This document shows, in pieces, positions 1 to 6,861 of a stretch of 10,000 nt of DNA (position 1 is the stretch's first letter; each line of letters begins with the position of its first letter). This DNA is from Stramonita haemastoma (Eukaryota; Mollusca; Gastropoda; Neogastropoda; Muricidae): positions 21,996,224 to 22,006,223 of the forward strand of contig CM060342.1 of the NCBI GenBank assembly GCA_030674155.1. Reading direction: 5' to 3'. The notes under the pieces were generated by a model. That model had not been told where the DNA came from. It was given only the letters and a program-made list of their open reading frames with translations, and did not search any database. The translations under genes were made by a program, and so were the position numbers.

Positions 1-129
1 ACATAACCGTGAATCGTCCTACAAAATGTTCTACCCTAAAAAACAACAACAACAACAACAAACTATCATAACTTTTATCACCGTCACCATAGCAACTGGA
101 ATATGGTACACAGAATCAAGTGACGTCAT

Positions 130-229
130 AAATCACGTTGACGTGACGTAACCTATCGGTGTTGTTGACGTCTCCGCTATGGTGTCTTGTCTGAGGGCTT
201 GTGTGCTAGGCTACAGGCCTAGGGTGTGG
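130..229 (+). repeat. Copy X of a dispersed repeat, related to 7523-7600
   Basis: In order, this stretch shares aaatca, acctatcNgtgttg, acgt, ggtgtctYgt and gggtgtgg with 7523-7600, with short indels between the blocks. Shared order over about 80-100 bp argues for common descent, not chance. It lies inside the inverted-repeat core at 85-440, whereas the second copy has no obvious flanking inverted repeat. Family unknown. Confidence 0.4.
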
Positions 230-330
230 CGCTCTCCTCTCCTCTCATCTCATCACAGGTTAAACACTTAAGGTCACCCCCTCCCCCCCCCACAACCTTT
301 CCCGTGTCACGTGTACCTCCTGTTCTACGC

Positions 331-426
331 ACCCCCCCCCCCCCTAGGGAGGAAGCAGGGTGGGGATGGGGGGGTTGAGGGGTGTGGGAGGAGGCGGGTG
401 GGGGAAGAGTAGGGGGAGGGAAGGGG
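331..426 (+). repeat. C14 run followed by G-rich, quadruplex-prone tract
   Basis: A C14 run at 331-344 is followed by many G3 to G7 runs with short spacers from 348 to 426, for example GGGG-AT-GGGGGGG-TTGA-GGGG. The + strand fits the G-quadruplex pattern several times. The opposed C and G runs could also pair as a hairpin. There is no sign of coding. Confidence 0.6.
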
Positions 427-548
427 CTCTTTCTGTGTAAACGGTGATAAAAGTTATGATAGTTTGTTGTTGCTGTTTGTTTAGGGTAGAACATTTTGTA
501 GGACGATTCACGGTTATGTTATGTATGTGGTCGCGCGCTAGGGTGTGA

Positions 549-640
549 ACACACACACATATATACATACACGCGCATACGAACGTGCGTGCGCGCACAC
601 ACACACACGTACACATACACACACACACACTCACACACTC
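549..640 (+). repeat. (AC)n microsatellite, imperfect
   Basis: Alternating AC with AT, GC and GT interruptions (acgcgc, gtgcgtgcgcgc). This is the only long CA-oriented array on the + strand; all the others in the window read TG. Confidence 0.85.
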
Positions 641-649
641 ATGCACATA

Positions 650-670
650 GATATAAAAGAATAAATAAAT
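650..670 (+). repeat. Upstream copy of a 21-nt retroelement tail
   Basis: The stretch from gatataaaag to aaataaat is identical, all 21 nt, to 898-918, which is the AATAAA-bearing tail of the SINE that follows. It is either the tail of a preceding, mostly lost copy in head-to-tail arrangement, or an unusually long target-site duplication. Confidence 0.55.
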
Positions 671-940
671 AGATGGATAGGTCCTTCGGATGAGACAAGT
701 CCTTCGGATGAGACTTTAAACCGAGGCCCCGTGTGCGAACGCACGCAGAACATCTTGCGCACACGTTAAATCCTGTTCCGTTTTTCGTAAGAGTAGGCCA
801 TCGTGTGCCGGTGGGAACAGATGACAATATTTACAAAACTGCATACAAACGGGGACCGGATGAAAAAAAGCACATGATTGCTTATTCTGTTATCCTCGAT
901 ATAAAAGAATAAATAAATAAATAAATAAATAAATAAACAG
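671..940 (+). mobile_element. Short SINE: central conserved domain joined to LINE-like 3' end
   Basis: Bases 704-735 match 29 of 32 positions of the central domain of the SINE at 2163-2194 (tcggatgagac...taaaccgagg...cccgtgtg). From about 851 the sequence switches to the module also seen at 4220-4285 and 5751-5810 (ggggacYggatg, gcttattct, ttatcctcga, aataaaag) and ends in an AAATA array at 908-940. No A-box or B-box is visible upstream, so the head is missing or replaced. An 18-bp internal duplication (681-698 and 699-716) sits just before the core. The SINE family name is not assigned. Confidence 0.65.
681..716 (+). repeat. 18-bp tandem duplication within the SINE
   Basis: gtccttcggatgagac occurs at 681-696 and again at 699-714, separated by AA, giving a period of 18 bp. 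The other SINE copy near 2159 has this motif only once. Confidence 0.85.
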
Positions 941-1046
941 CGTCCTCACCTTTCTAAAAATTTCTTTACAAGAAAAGATCGTGTTTTGTTTTTCTTTTTC
1001 TTTCTGTCACTCTCTTTTGTTTGCCTTTTTTTTCTTACTCTCTGTC

Positions 1047-1193
<147 letters not shown>

Positions 1194-1200
1194 CTCTCTT

Positions 1201-1232
1201 CCCTGACTCTAAAGAGGGCAGGTACCTATTGA
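1201..1232 (+). mobile_element. Possible diverged retroelement 3'-end fragment
   Basis: ctctaaagagggcaggtac resembles ccctgaaaagggcggggac at 4208-4226, the 3' hairpin module of the AT-rich elements further on. Here it lies downstream of the CT tract instead of upstream. Only about 20 bp are comparable, so this is weak. Confidence 0.25.
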
Positions 1233-1258
1233 TAGCAGGGTGAACTGGGAAACTGTAC

Positions 1259-1268
1259 TATATCATTA

Positions 1269-1312
<44 letters not shown>

Positions 1313-1321
1313 ATATATATA

Positions 1322-1375
<54 letters not shown>

Positions 1376-1385
1376 ATCATATATA
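1259..1385 (+). repeat. (AT)n, (TG)n and (TATG)n compound microsatellite
   Basis: AT-rich alternation from 1259 to 1330, TG from 1331 to 1360, then TATG units to about 1375. Alternating purine-pyrimidine is nearly continuous, as expected for a compound array growing by slippage. Confidence 0.95.
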
Positions 1386-1454
1386 ATGGTACTAGCCGTG
1401 AAAATATTATATTGCTCTTAATGACCAAAACTAAATGTTACCTACAACACACAT

Positions 1455-1570
1455 GGGGGTGGGGTGGGGGGTGGGAGAGGGAGAGACGAGGACTGAGTGT
1501 GTGTGGGGGGGGGGGGGGAGGAGGTTACCTAGGGAAGAAGAGGGATTTCAATGGGGAAGGGGGTGGGGGT
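1455..1570 (+). repeat. G-rich tract with a strong quadruplex motif
   Basis: At 1455-1475, runs of 5, 4, 6 and 3 G are separated by single T bases, the pattern of a very stable parallel quadruplex. A G14 run follows at 1505-1518, and more G runs lie near 1557-1569. A C-rich tract at 1676-1729 faces it, so the two could also pair over about 150 bp. Confidence 0.7.
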
Positions 1571-1666
1571 GTCAGTCTGGCTCAAGAAAATGATGGAGAG
1601 GCTACGGGAAAGCTGGCCAGACACAAAGAATGGGGTTATACCCAGGAGATCATTTTGTAATATACT

Positions 1667-1750
1667 TTCCTCTCTACCCCCTCACCCCCACCCATCCCCC
1701 CCCCCGTCCCCCTTCCCTGCCCCCCCCCCGCTGTCTCTTCACTTTTCACA
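1667..1750 (+). repeat. C-rich polypyrimidine tract
   Basis: Mostly C and T with two C10 runs (1696-1705 and 1720-1729). Low-complexity DNA; the overlapping Pro-rich frames are not credible proteins. Confidence 0.8.
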
Positions 1751-1897
1751 CACATTTACAACAGATAGCAGATCACGACAGAATAGAAGGTGTTGGGTTT
1801 TTTTTTTTTAGTCATGATTTGTTCTGTCATAAAGGGTGGAGATGAATGTATACTATTCAACGTAATAATAATATAAAAAAAAGACTATCAACGACAG
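1751..1897 (+). other. Unassigned DNA between repeats
   Basis: AT-leaning sequence with a T run at about 1798-1809 and an A run near 1876. I recognise no gene, repeat or regulatory motif. Confidence 0.5.
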
Positions 1898-2157
1898 TAG
1901 ATTGGTGGATCGGTAGTCTCGAGGTAACTAACACACCTGCCTAGAAAGTCAAGTCAAAGTCAAGTCAAGTCAAAAACACTTCAATCATCCCTGCAGGGCA
2001 ATTACAATACTAACAGGCATATTGATGATACAAATCATAATCAAAGACACGAAATAGCTAGGTCCGAGTTTCAAGTGTGTTGGGGCTTGATCCCCGCTTG
2101 GGCCAGAAACTCCCCTCACCACCATCCACTAGACCGTGAGTGGTGGTCTGGGTGCTA

Positions 2158-2188
<31 letters not shown>

Positions 2189-2440
2189 CGTGTGTCACCA
2201 CATACTTATTTAGCGCATGTTAAAGAACTCGTGGCAATAAGAGAAGTTGTCCCAGGCAAAATTCTGTAGAAAAAGTCACCTTCTTAGAGAATTAAATACA
2301 TTTGCAGAAAAGAAAAGAATTAAAAAAATAAAATAATGGGTGGCGCTGCTCTTGTGGTGACGCACTCTTCCCGAGGAGAGCAGCTCGAATTTCACGCTGA
2401 AAAATCTGTTGATTTAAAGCGGTAAAAAACACAATATAAT
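1898..2440 (+). mobile_element. tRNA-derived SINE with central domain, interrupted by an insertion
   Basis: The A-box-like TGGATCGGTAGTC is at 1906-1918 and the B-box-like GGTCCGAGTTTC at 2061-2072; both are internal RNA polymerase III promoter elements. Their spacing, about 155 bp, is far above the usual 30-45 bp because a foreign piece lies between them. A hairpin with 9 paired bases and one bulge (2121-2147, loop 2131-2138) follows, then the central domain at 2163-2194 and a conserved 3' half with gcaaaattctgtag, a CTCTTCC/GGAGAG hairpin near 2366-2381 and aatttcacgctga. The end is set where the unique sequence meets the TG array. I recall very similar SINEs in mollusc genomes but cannot name the family from sequence alone. 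Confidence 0.75.
1948..2057 (-). mobile_element. Minus-strand retroelement 3' end nested inside the SINE head
   Basis: Read on the minus strand, this ends in a (TTGAC)n-type tail, seen on + as AAGTC units at 1948-1972. It is preceded by the perfect 10-bp palindrome CCCTGCAGGG at 1989-1998. Both resemble the hairpin-plus-short-tail end of the elements at 4208 and 5227, but the sequence differs. It separates the SINE A-box from its B-box. GAAA at 1944-1947 and 2051-2054 could be a short target-site duplication, a weak candidate. Edges are approximate. Confidence 0.6.
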
Positions 2441-2443
2441 GTA

Positions 2444-2565
2444 ATATGCATGCGTGCGCGCGCGCGCGCGCGTGTGTGTGTGTGTATGTGTGTGTGTTGT
2501 TGTGGTGTGTGTGTGTGTGTGCGTGCGTGCGTGCGTGTATGTGTGTGTGTGCGTGCGTGTTACCT
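2444..2565 (+). repeat. CG/TG alternating array, Z-DNA prone
   Basis: Strict purine-pyrimidine alternation runs from 2444 to 2497 with a pure GC core at about 2456-2472. Imperfect TG, GTGC and GCGT repeats continue to 2565. It begins where the 3' part of the preceding SINE ends, so it may have grown from the SINE tail. Confidence 0.9.
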
Positions 2566-2860
2566 TCAGTCAAACTTAACAATATTTTTTTCTGAAAAGC
2601 ATGGCACATAAACATTGTCCTCAACGTTTCATTGTGGTCGTACAAGGAATTTACGTCAGCTTTTTTTTCTGCTTTCACGACTACCAGAAAACAATCTGCA
2701 TCCTGCCTGCCTTTTTAATCAGAGGGTTTCCGGCAGTGTGACATTTTGAAGGCTTCATGGTGGTAACGATTCTCAGTTCTGCCCACCACAATTAATGGCT
2801 CTGCCTTTATTGGCTTTCTGCTCTTGCCATGGACGTTTAACTTCAGCACTTGGAATGGGG
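2566..2860. other. About 300 bp with no recognised feature
   Basis: Mixed composition, no long convincing frame and no match to the other repeats in this window. It may be unique intergenic or intronic DNA. Confidence 0.5.
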
Positions 2861-2867
2861 ATGGGCA

Positions 2868-2883
2868 GGGGGGGGGGGGGGGG
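2868..2883 (+). repeat. G16 homopolymer
   Basis: Sixteen consecutive G, preceded by shorter G runs from 2857. Length is probably uncertain for technical reasons. Confidence 0.95.
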
Positions 2884-3163
2884 TCTGTATTTTAGAGATG
2901 TGCTCGTTCTTTTGTTCTAAGTTCCCACAAATTTACTGGCACTTGGAAATGGACTTCGGTTCTAAACTGATAAGTACCTTCTTGCACTTAATAGATCTAC
3001 CCTCCTCCCCCCTCTCTTTTCTGTCCCCTCCCTCTAGTCTAATATCAATACTAAATGTGAACAGACTTTAAACATACAACAACACCTCTCTCTGTCTCTG
3101 TCTCTTCTCTTCTCTCTCCTCCAACTCACTCTCTCTCTCCTCTCTGAGCGCGAACTTGAGCGT
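2884..3163. other. Unassigned DNA, pyrimidine-rich towards its end
   Basis: 2884-3000 shows nothing recognisable. 3000-3038 is a polypyrimidine tract ending in CTAG, and 3087-3143 is imperfect CT/CTCC repeat. No gene is supported. Confidence 0.5.
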
Positions 3164-3234
<71 letters not shown>

Positions 3235-3245
3235 TGTGTGTGTGT
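3164..3245 (+). repeat. (TG)n microsatellite
   Basis: TG repeats of about 80 bp with one GG interruption near 3227. Confidence 0.95.
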
Positions 3246-3480
3246 TAATTGTTTTTAGTTTTTCGTCTCCCCTTGTATTAAAAATATATGATTTGTATGA
3301 TTTTTTTGTTGATAGGTTGTACCTCAATTTTTTTTAGATGTTTTGTTCTTGTTTTTTTCTGTTTGAACTTTGTTGTTTGTGTTTGTTTCTTCTTTTTTAT
3401 ATGAAGTATGAATGGAAAAGAAAGGATGATATTGTAACCTGATTTAATTGTTTAACTTTTATCATTCTTCTCTTTTTTCT
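3246..3480 (+). mobile_element. Possible AT-rich retroelement 3' UTR fragment
   Basis: gtattaaaaatatatgattt followed by gtatgatt, at about 3276-3303, resembles ttttattaaaatgttatgat followed by ttgaatgactt, at about 5414-5445, in the better preserved copy. The rest is T-rich with TTTG and TTTTT runs. The terminal hairpin and tail are not present, so this would be a truncated piece. Weak assignment. Confidence 0.3.
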
Positions 3481-3486
3481 ATGACT

Positions 3487-3512
3487 AAAAAACAAAAAAA
3501 CAAAAAAACCAC
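3487..3512 (+). repeat. (CAAAAAAA)n-type A-rich stretch
   Basis: Three runs of A6-A7 separated by single C bases; possibly an old poly(A)-like tail. Confidence 0.6.
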
Positions 3513-3553
3513 CTCAAGTACATGTGCGGATATATGCTTACATAAGTGTGAGT

Positions 3554-3555
<2 letters not shown>

Positions 3556-3616
<61 letters not shown>
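3556..3616 (+). repeat. (TG)n microsatellite
   Basis: Pure TG for about 60 bp, continued by degenerate GTGG repeats to about 3660. Confidence 0.95.
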
Positions 3617-3617
<1 letters not shown>

Positions 3618-3707
3618 TTTACGTGGTGGGGTGTGGTGTGGTGAGTGGTGTGGTATTATTATGTGTGTTGCTATGTGCGTGCATGCTGAGTTGTGTATCT
3701 ATGTAAT

Positions 3708-3720
3708 GTATGTATGTATG

Positions 3721-3810
<90 letters not shown>
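3708..3810 (+). repeat. (TGTA)n then long pure (GT)n microsatellite
   Basis: Four-base TGTA units lead into 88 bp of uninterrupted GT at 3723-3810, the longest pure GT array in the window. Confidence 0.95.
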
Positions 3811-3812
<2 letters not shown>

Positions 3813-4284
3813 CCTTGTGAAGGAGTGAGTTTTACAGTGTATTATCATACTATTATCACTATTGCTGATATTATTCTTATTGTTATTATTATAATCATTG
3901 TATTATCTTTAGTTCCTTTTGAGTTCATTTTGTTGTTATGAGTTGTAACAATGTTGTAGCTAAATATTTTTGGGTGGATTTTTCTTGGTTGTTCAGTTGT
4001 TTATTTCATAATGCTCTCTTGTTTGCTCTTTATCTGTTAACGCTTTTTTTTTCTTCAATAATCAAAATCATTTTATTGTGACTTCTGATTTTCGTCTTCT
4101 GAATGAGTGCATTTTTATTACCTTATATATATAGTGTCTTTATTCTTTTATGTTGTTTGGTACTGCGTATAGTTTTACTGTTTAGTATCTTTTTATCTTG
4201 ATGTTATCCCTGAAAAGGGCGGGGACTGATGTAAAAAAGTACAGAGTGCTTATCTATTATCCTCGAATAAAAGAATTTGCCTTG

Positions 4285-4286
<2 letters not shown>
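3811..4286 (+). mobile_element. LINE-like 3' UTR and terminus, copy A
   Basis: AT-rich non-coding sequence that aligns in order with 5414-5832: both share ctcNtgtttgctctttat, atcaaaatc, ttctgaatgNgtgc, ttatNttgatgt and the terminal module. The terminus contains the hairpin CCCT-GAAA-AGGG at 4208-4219, then ggggactg, gtaaaaaag, gcttatct, attatcctcg, the polyadenylation-type signal AATAAA and a TTGCC tail. No reverse-transcriptase frame is present, so the copy is 5' truncated or the family is non-autonomous. A CT tract follows directly. Confidence 0.6.

Positions 4287-4379
<93 letters not shown>
4287..4379 (+). repeat. (CT)n microsatellite between two copies of the same tail
   Basis: CT repeats of about 90 bp with one CC interruption near 4320. 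Both sides carry the same roughly 36-bp retroelement terminus (4251-4286 and 4380-4415). Confidence 0.95.
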
Positions 4380-4382
<3 letters not shown>

Positions 4383-4425
4383 CTATTATCCTGAATAAAA
4401 GAATTTGCCCTTGCCTTGCCTTGCC
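4380..4425 (+). mobile_element. Duplicated terminal fragment of copy A
   Basis: tatctattatcctgaataaa repeats the last part of copy A (4251-4286), lacking the CG after CCT. It ends in a longer tail of TTGCC units. Nothing upstream of the last ~36 bp is duplicated. Confidence 0.75.
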
Positions 4426-4462
4426 TCTCTCGAAGTGAGCAAAATAATGATCTTGGGATATC

Positions 4463-4478
4463 TACCGTCAGAACGGTA
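4463..4478 (+). repeat. Perfect 6-bp hairpin
   Basis: TACCGT and ACGGTA flank the loop CAGA. It is an isolated inverted repeat, with no T run after it and no known role. Confidence 0.6.
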
Positions 4479-4553
4479 TTTTAGGGATTTGATATAATGT
4501 AAACTAGACACGAAAGAATTCTTCGTGGTGTAAGTTATTTTGAGGGTTTCTTT

Positions 4554-4720
4554 AATTAACTCCCCTGAAACGGCGGTCCTTTATGAATTTTAGTAAGAAC
4601 AAAGAAGAGAACAGCGTTCTTGCTGAGGGAGGCAATTCAAAGCATGGGGCGATAATCCTTTATGAATTTTAGTAGTTTTAAAGAAGGCAACAGTGTTTTT
4701 CATGGTCAGGGGAGGGAATT
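4554..4720 (+). repeat. 79-bp direct duplication between 15-bp inverted arms
   Basis: tcctttatgaattttagta occurs at 4577 and 4656, and the sequence after each copy stays similar (aaagaaG-gcaacaG-gtt, gaggNaattc), giving a period of about 79 bp. The region is bounded by aattaactcccctga (4554-4568) and its inverted counterpart tcaggggagggaatt (4706-4720), which match at 13 of 15 positions. It could be a small non-autonomous transposon or a satellite fragment. No target-site duplication was recognised. Confidence 0.5.
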
Positions 4721-5044
4721 CTAGGCGTCGCGCATTAGCGCAACATAGAACAATGGACATATAGGCAAAATAAGATAAACGGAAGGTAAATTGTTTTTTT
4801 AAATATTTTTTCCTAACATGCTTTTGGAAGAAAAATAGTTGATTGTAGATGTTCTCTGTTCGGCATAATAGACTATTGTACCCTCATCCCAGTTCAAATG
4901 AAAAGGGAGTGAAAGAGGCTTTGTAAGTACATATCCCGCACACCCTTTCATGTAAATCTCTCCCAGAGACAGCAGGCTATATAAATGAGCGTTAAGGCAA
5001 TACGTGTCTTCAGGCTGCTGACAATTTAGTTTTCTTTTTCTCAG
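4721..5044. other. Low-copy DNA with a TATA-like site and an acceptor-like site
   Basis: TATATAAA is at 4978-4985. CTGAC at 5018-5022 followed by a pyrimidine tract and CAG ending at 5044 looks like a branch point and 3' splice site. None of this is backed by a convincing coding exon. The rest shows nothing recognisable. Confidence 0.3.
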
Positions 5045-5057
5045 GAAATGTGTGCGT

Positions 5058-5089
5058 TTCTTTTCTTTCTTTCTTTCTTTCTTTTTTTT
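5058..5089 (+). repeat. (TTTC)n short microsatellite
   Basis: TTTC units followed by a T run. It also forms the pyrimidine tract of an acceptor-like AACAG ending at 5094. Confidence 0.8.
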
Positions 5090-5099
5090 AACAGAAGGG

Positions 5100-5295
5100 A
5101 GAGAACGTGTACCTGCAGTGACCTTTTCGTTTACTTACCGCTTGTTCCTTTATCTTACTAATTGTCAGATTGTTGTTTTGTAGTTGTGCTTTTTGCGAAG
5201 GCGTTCCTTCTTGATTTGCTGATAGTCCCTAATCAGGGCAAGGGCCGGAGGAAAATAATTTATGCGAATGCTTATCTGTAACCCTTGGAAAATAA

Positions 5296-5300
<5 letters not shown>
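5100..5300 (+). mobile_element. LINE-like terminus, diverged copy C
   Basis: The end at 5221-5300 keeps the layout of copies A and B with different bases: hairpin CCCT-AATC-AGGG (5227-5238), agggccgga, gcttatctg, then an AATAAA signal just before the CT tract. Upstream, ttatcttactaattgt resembles ttatcttattaattgt near 5602 of copy B. The TTGCC tail is missing. The 5' limit is uncertain. Confidence 0.5.
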
Positions 5301-5330
<30 letters not shown>

Positions 5331-5340
5331 CTCTCTCCTC

Positions 5341-5372
<32 letters not shown>

Positions 5373-5411
5373 CTCTCTCTCTCTCCTCTCTCTCCTCTCT
5401 CTCTCTTCTCC
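5299..5411 (+). repeat. (CT)n microsatellite, interrupted
   Basis: CT repeats with frequent CC and TT interruptions over about 110 bp, directly after the terminus of copy C. Confidence 0.95.
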
Positions 5412-6015
<604 letters not shown>

Positions 6016-6062
6016 ACTATGATTATGATAGGAAACTCTTTATTAGTAAAGCAAAATGACGC

Positions 6063-6106
6063 TTTTATGTAATGACATAAAACATCAAAGGACCACTTAT
6101 TAAGTG
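6063..6106 (+). repeat. Two adjacent perfect hairpins
   Basis: TTTTATGT and ACATAAAA (6063-6070, 6075-6082) flank AATG. CACTTA and TAAGTG (6094-6099, 6101-6106) flank a single T. No gene is adjacent. Confidence 0.55.
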
Positions 6107-6172
6107 TTACTGCACCTTTATTGATTTTTCCTTGTATGGAAGTCGCTTCACTGTTCTCAGCCTCCGTGATGG

Positions 6173-6260
6173 GGGTGCATATGACCTAGCGGTTAGAGCC
6201 TTGAGCTTGCGACCTGACGGCACGGGTTCGAGTCCCTACTGAAACACCCATTCGACGTTT
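6173..6260 (+). mobile_element. tRNA-like SINE head or tRNA pseudogene
   Basis: TGACCTAGCGGTTAGAGC at 6182-6199 matches the D-arm/A-box pattern, and GGTTCGAGTCC at 6225-6235 matches the B-box. GGGTG (6173-6177) could pair with CACCC (6245-6249). The loop cttgcga would read anticodon TGC, but the anticodon stem has a mismatch and wobble pairs, the T stem has only three good pairs, and the A-box sits two bases out of register with that acceptor stem. This fits a SINE head better than a working tRNA. It runs into a TCTG/CT array. Confidence 0.6.
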
Positions 6261-6261
6261 T

Positions 6262-6297
6262 ATTTCTCTGTCTCTGTCTCTGTCTGTCTGTCTGCCA

Positions 6298-6336
<39 letters not shown>

Positions 6337-6365
6337 ACCCCTCTCTCCCCGTCTCTCTCTCTCTG
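6262..6365 (+). repeat. (TCTG)n/(CT)n microsatellite
   Basis: TCTCTG, TCTG and CT units with a few interruptions, starting soon after the tRNA-like head. Confidence 0.9.
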
Positions 6366-6371
6366 TGCTGG

Positions 6372-6423
6372 GTGCGTGCGTGCGCGTGCGTGCGCGCGCG
6401 CTGTGTGGAGTGTGTGTGTGTGT
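6372..6423 (+). repeat. GTGC/GC alternating tract, Z-DNA prone
   Basis: Strict purine-pyrimidine alternation rich in CG from 6372 to 6401, then TG repeats. Confidence 0.8.
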
Positions 6424-6445
6424 ATCTTTGTCTGTTTGTGTCTGT

Positions 6446-6560
6446 AGATATATATATAATATATATTTATGATATACGCTATATATGTATATGTAAAATA
6501 TATATTATATATATATATATATATGAATATATGTATCTATAGTACATATATTATATCTAA
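6446..6560 (+). repeat. (AT)n-rich tract
   Basis: Imperfect TA repeats with short interruptions; low complexity. Confidence 0.85.
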
Positions 6561-6574
6561 CATACATTCATCTA

Positions 6575-6606
6575 TACATACATACATACATACATACATA
6601 CATACA

Positions 6607-6640
<34 letters not shown>

Positions 6641-6685
6641 AATACACACATACATACAAGCATGCATGCATGCATGCATGCATAC
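6575..6685 (+). repeat. (CATA)n followed by (GCAT)n microsatellite
   Basis: About 60 bp of CATA units to 6636, a degenerate spacer, then GCAT units at about 6660-6682. Confidence 0.95.
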
Positions 6686-6709
6686 GCCATGCATGCATAT
6701 ATACAACAT

Positions 6710-6801
6710 AATGATATATATATATATATGTATATGTAATGTATTTATATAGTATATATTCATATATATATATATTATATATAATATCTGTGTGTGTGTT
6801 G

Positions 6802-6858
<57 letters not shown>

Positions 6859-6861
6859 TGT
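6710..6861 (+). repeat. (AT)n then (TG)n microsatellite
   Basis: AT-rich alternation to about 6787, then TG with two single-base interruptions to 6861. Confidence 0.95.

Larger units (their letters stand above)
1..519. mobile_element. Foldback/MITE-like element, left end possibly cut by the window
   Basis: Bases 1-84 recur as the reverse complement at 441-519. The arms are near-identical except for a CAA-repeat length difference and a few changes beside it (around 38-55 and 468-480). They enclose a 356-bp core at 85-440. The core carries TGACGT motifs, a C14 run and a G-rich block and has no open frame resembling a transposase. This shape is what a non-autonomous DNA transposon with long terminal inverted repeats, or a foldback duplication, looks like. 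The left arm starts at base 1, so its true end and any target-site duplication cannot be seen. Seen: the inverted repeat. Inferred: mobility. Confidence 0.5.

Noticed and set aside
1259..1330. AT-rich tract as a replication origin or matrix attachment site
   Set aside because: AT microsatellites are common here and nothing specific supports such a role.
3000..3060. 3' splice-site-like polypyrimidine tract ending in CTAG at 3038
   Set aside because: Such tracts are abundant in this CT-rich window. The downstream frame shows no recognisable protein and enters CT and TG repeats.
4577..4730. CRISPR-like direct repeats
   Set aside because: Only two diverged units with no regular spacer, in clearly eukaryotic repeat DNA.
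6173..6250. Functional tRNA-Ala(TGC)
   Set aside because: The anticodon and T stems contain mismatches and the acceptor pairing is out of register with the A-box. A SINE head or pseudogene is more likely.
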